Origin: Planctomycetaceae bacterium
GTDB lineage: Bacteria > Planctomycetota > Planctomycetia > Planctomycetales > Planctomycetaceae
Length of the DNA: 6,711 bases
Assembly (NCBI GenBank): GCA_003445035.1
Contig: DLVV01000001.1
Location: 2,762-9,472 of the forward strand
Direction: 5' to 3'
Position numbers and translations under genes: made by a program. Shown here piece after piece: positions 6,027 through 6,711 of this stretch (positions are counted from its first letter, which is position 1; each line of letters opens with the position of its first letter). The notes beneath the pieces are model-generated. The model worked only from the letters and a program-made list of their open reading frames with translations. It was not told the DNA's origin and ran no database searches.

Positions 6027-6711
6027 ATGTTTGCAGGACCTCTGAGTGTTTTCACGTTGAACCTCAACATCGACCGCCCTGACCCGTCGGGGGATCGAAT
6101 GGTTCACGACGAAATACAGCGTCTGCGGCCGGATCTTGTCTCGTTCCAGGAAGCCCTTTGGCACGGCGAAGCGGAAGACCAGGCGCGACGGATTCTGGAT
6201 GGTCTTTCCTACGAGATCGTCCATCAGTTCGACTTGCAAGAACCCGATCGCCCATACGGCACGGCCATTGCCAGTCGTTTTCCGATCATCCGTTCGGACC
6301 TGGTCAAGTTGCCTGGCACCAGCCGTGGGGCGGAATTTCCGCGGGCCATCCAGGCAGCCGAGATAGAAGTTCCGTCACCGGTGGGACGACTGTTGTTGGT
6401 GAATCCCAAGCCGCACTTCGAACCCCACATGGAACTGGAGCGCGAGATGCAGGCTGTCGCCGTCGCGGATTACATTGACCGCAATGCGGATCCCGATGGC
6501 TTTCCTCCGTTGATCGCCGGCGACCTGGATGCCACGCCCGATGCTTCCAGCATCCGGTTTCTGACCGGACTGAAGTCCCTGCAGGGACGAAGCACGTGCT
6601 TCGTCGACTCCTGGATTGCCAGTGGCAACACGGGCCCGGGGCACACCTGGTCGAGCGACAACGACTTCACACGCGAACTGGCCGATCGCCTGTTTGGGAC
6701 CAGCGAGGTCC
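6027..6711 (+). CDS. Endonuclease/exonuclease/phosphatase (EEP) family protein, C-terminus cut off by window edge
   Basis: The frame from ATG 6027 is open for 228 codons to the window edge. EEP (DNase I-like) motifs appear in order: LSVFTLNLN (6-14; N12 is the usual metal/active-site Asn position), RPDLVSFQEALW (34-45; Q41-E42, with Glu as metal ligand), YGTAIASRFPII (77-88), LLLVNPKPHFEP (122-133) and LIAGDLDATPDASSIRFLTG (162-181; D166 catalytic, D168 where many members have Asn). GHTWSSDNDFT (205-215) follows. The terminal metal-binding DH motif lies beyond the edge. Members cleave phosphodiester or phosphomonoester bonds in nucleic acids, phosphoinositides or sphingomyelin; the substrate cannot be told here. 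No signal peptide is visible, so a cytoplasmic location is likely. There is no Shine-Dalgarno sequence before ATG 6027; the frame stays open upstream to the stop at 5964-5966, with TTG 5997 as another possible start. Position 127 is Pro where the family's N-T-H or N-H-K-type motif would have a different residue. Confidence 0.9.
   Translation, partial: MFAGPLSVFTLNLNIDRPDPSGDRMVHDEIQRLRPDLVSFQEALWHGEAEDQARRILDGLSYEIVHQFDLQEPDRPYGTAIASRFPIIRSDLVKLPGTSRGAEFPRAIQAAEIEVPSPVGRLLLVNPKPHFEPHMELEREMQAVAVADYIDRNADPDGFPPLIAGDLDATPDASSIRFLTGLKSLQGRSTCFVDSWIASGNTGPGHTWSSDNDFTRELADRLFGTSEV

Noticed and set aside
1..6711. Mobile element, CRISPR array, toxin-antitoxin or phage-defence system
   Set aside because: No transposase, integrase, regularly spaced repeats, small paired genes or defence domains were seen; every long reading frame with recognisable features is accounted for.

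Overview
The window looks like chromosomal DNA of a planctomycete (phylum Planctomycetota). The main reason is two DUF1501 proteins with Tat signals. A secreted 'IDIGSRKQLF'-type beta-propeller protein and a secreted TIM-barrel protein, both common in Planctomycetota and Lentisphaerae, support this. The DNA is GC-rich, coding is dense, and Shine-Dalgarno signals are weak or absent, which also fits. Nothing finer than phylum level is claimed.

Layout. Positions 1-989 (minus strand) hold the N-terminal 329 residues of a secreted TIM-barrel protein that runs off the left edge just as a carbohydrate-binding-like domain appears to begin. Positions 990-1105 hold two stem-loops. Positions 1106-2452 (minus) hold DUF1501 protein A. 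Positions 2453-2805 are the intergenic region between two head-to-head DUF1501 genes. Positions 2806-4167 (plus) hold DUF1501 protein B. After a 73-base gap with a perfect hairpin, positions 4241-5746 (plus) hold a secreted propeller protein related to GH32/GH43-like glycosidases. A 280-base non-coding stretch with inverted repeats follows. Positions 6027-6711 (plus) hold the N-terminal 228 residues of an endonuclease/exonuclease/phosphatase (EEP) family protein that runs off the right edge.

How they may work together. Four of the five genes encode exported proteins: two by Tat and two by Sec-type signals. Two of these look like carbohydrate-active enzymes. The simplest reading is a small extracytoplasmic polysaccharide-processing neighbourhood with two divergent units: DUF1501-A plus TIM-barrel to the left, and DUF1501-B plus propeller to the right. 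The EEP gene is probably independent. DUF1501 proteins in this phylum usually sit next to DUF1549/DUF1553 (PSCyt/PSD) partners; none is present here. No mobile element, CRISPR array, tRNA or rRNA was seen. I found no clear evidence of an entirely new system. The best leads are the unassigned TIM-barrel family, the paired DUF1501 paralogs with a metal-motif difference between them, and the structured intercistronic gaps.
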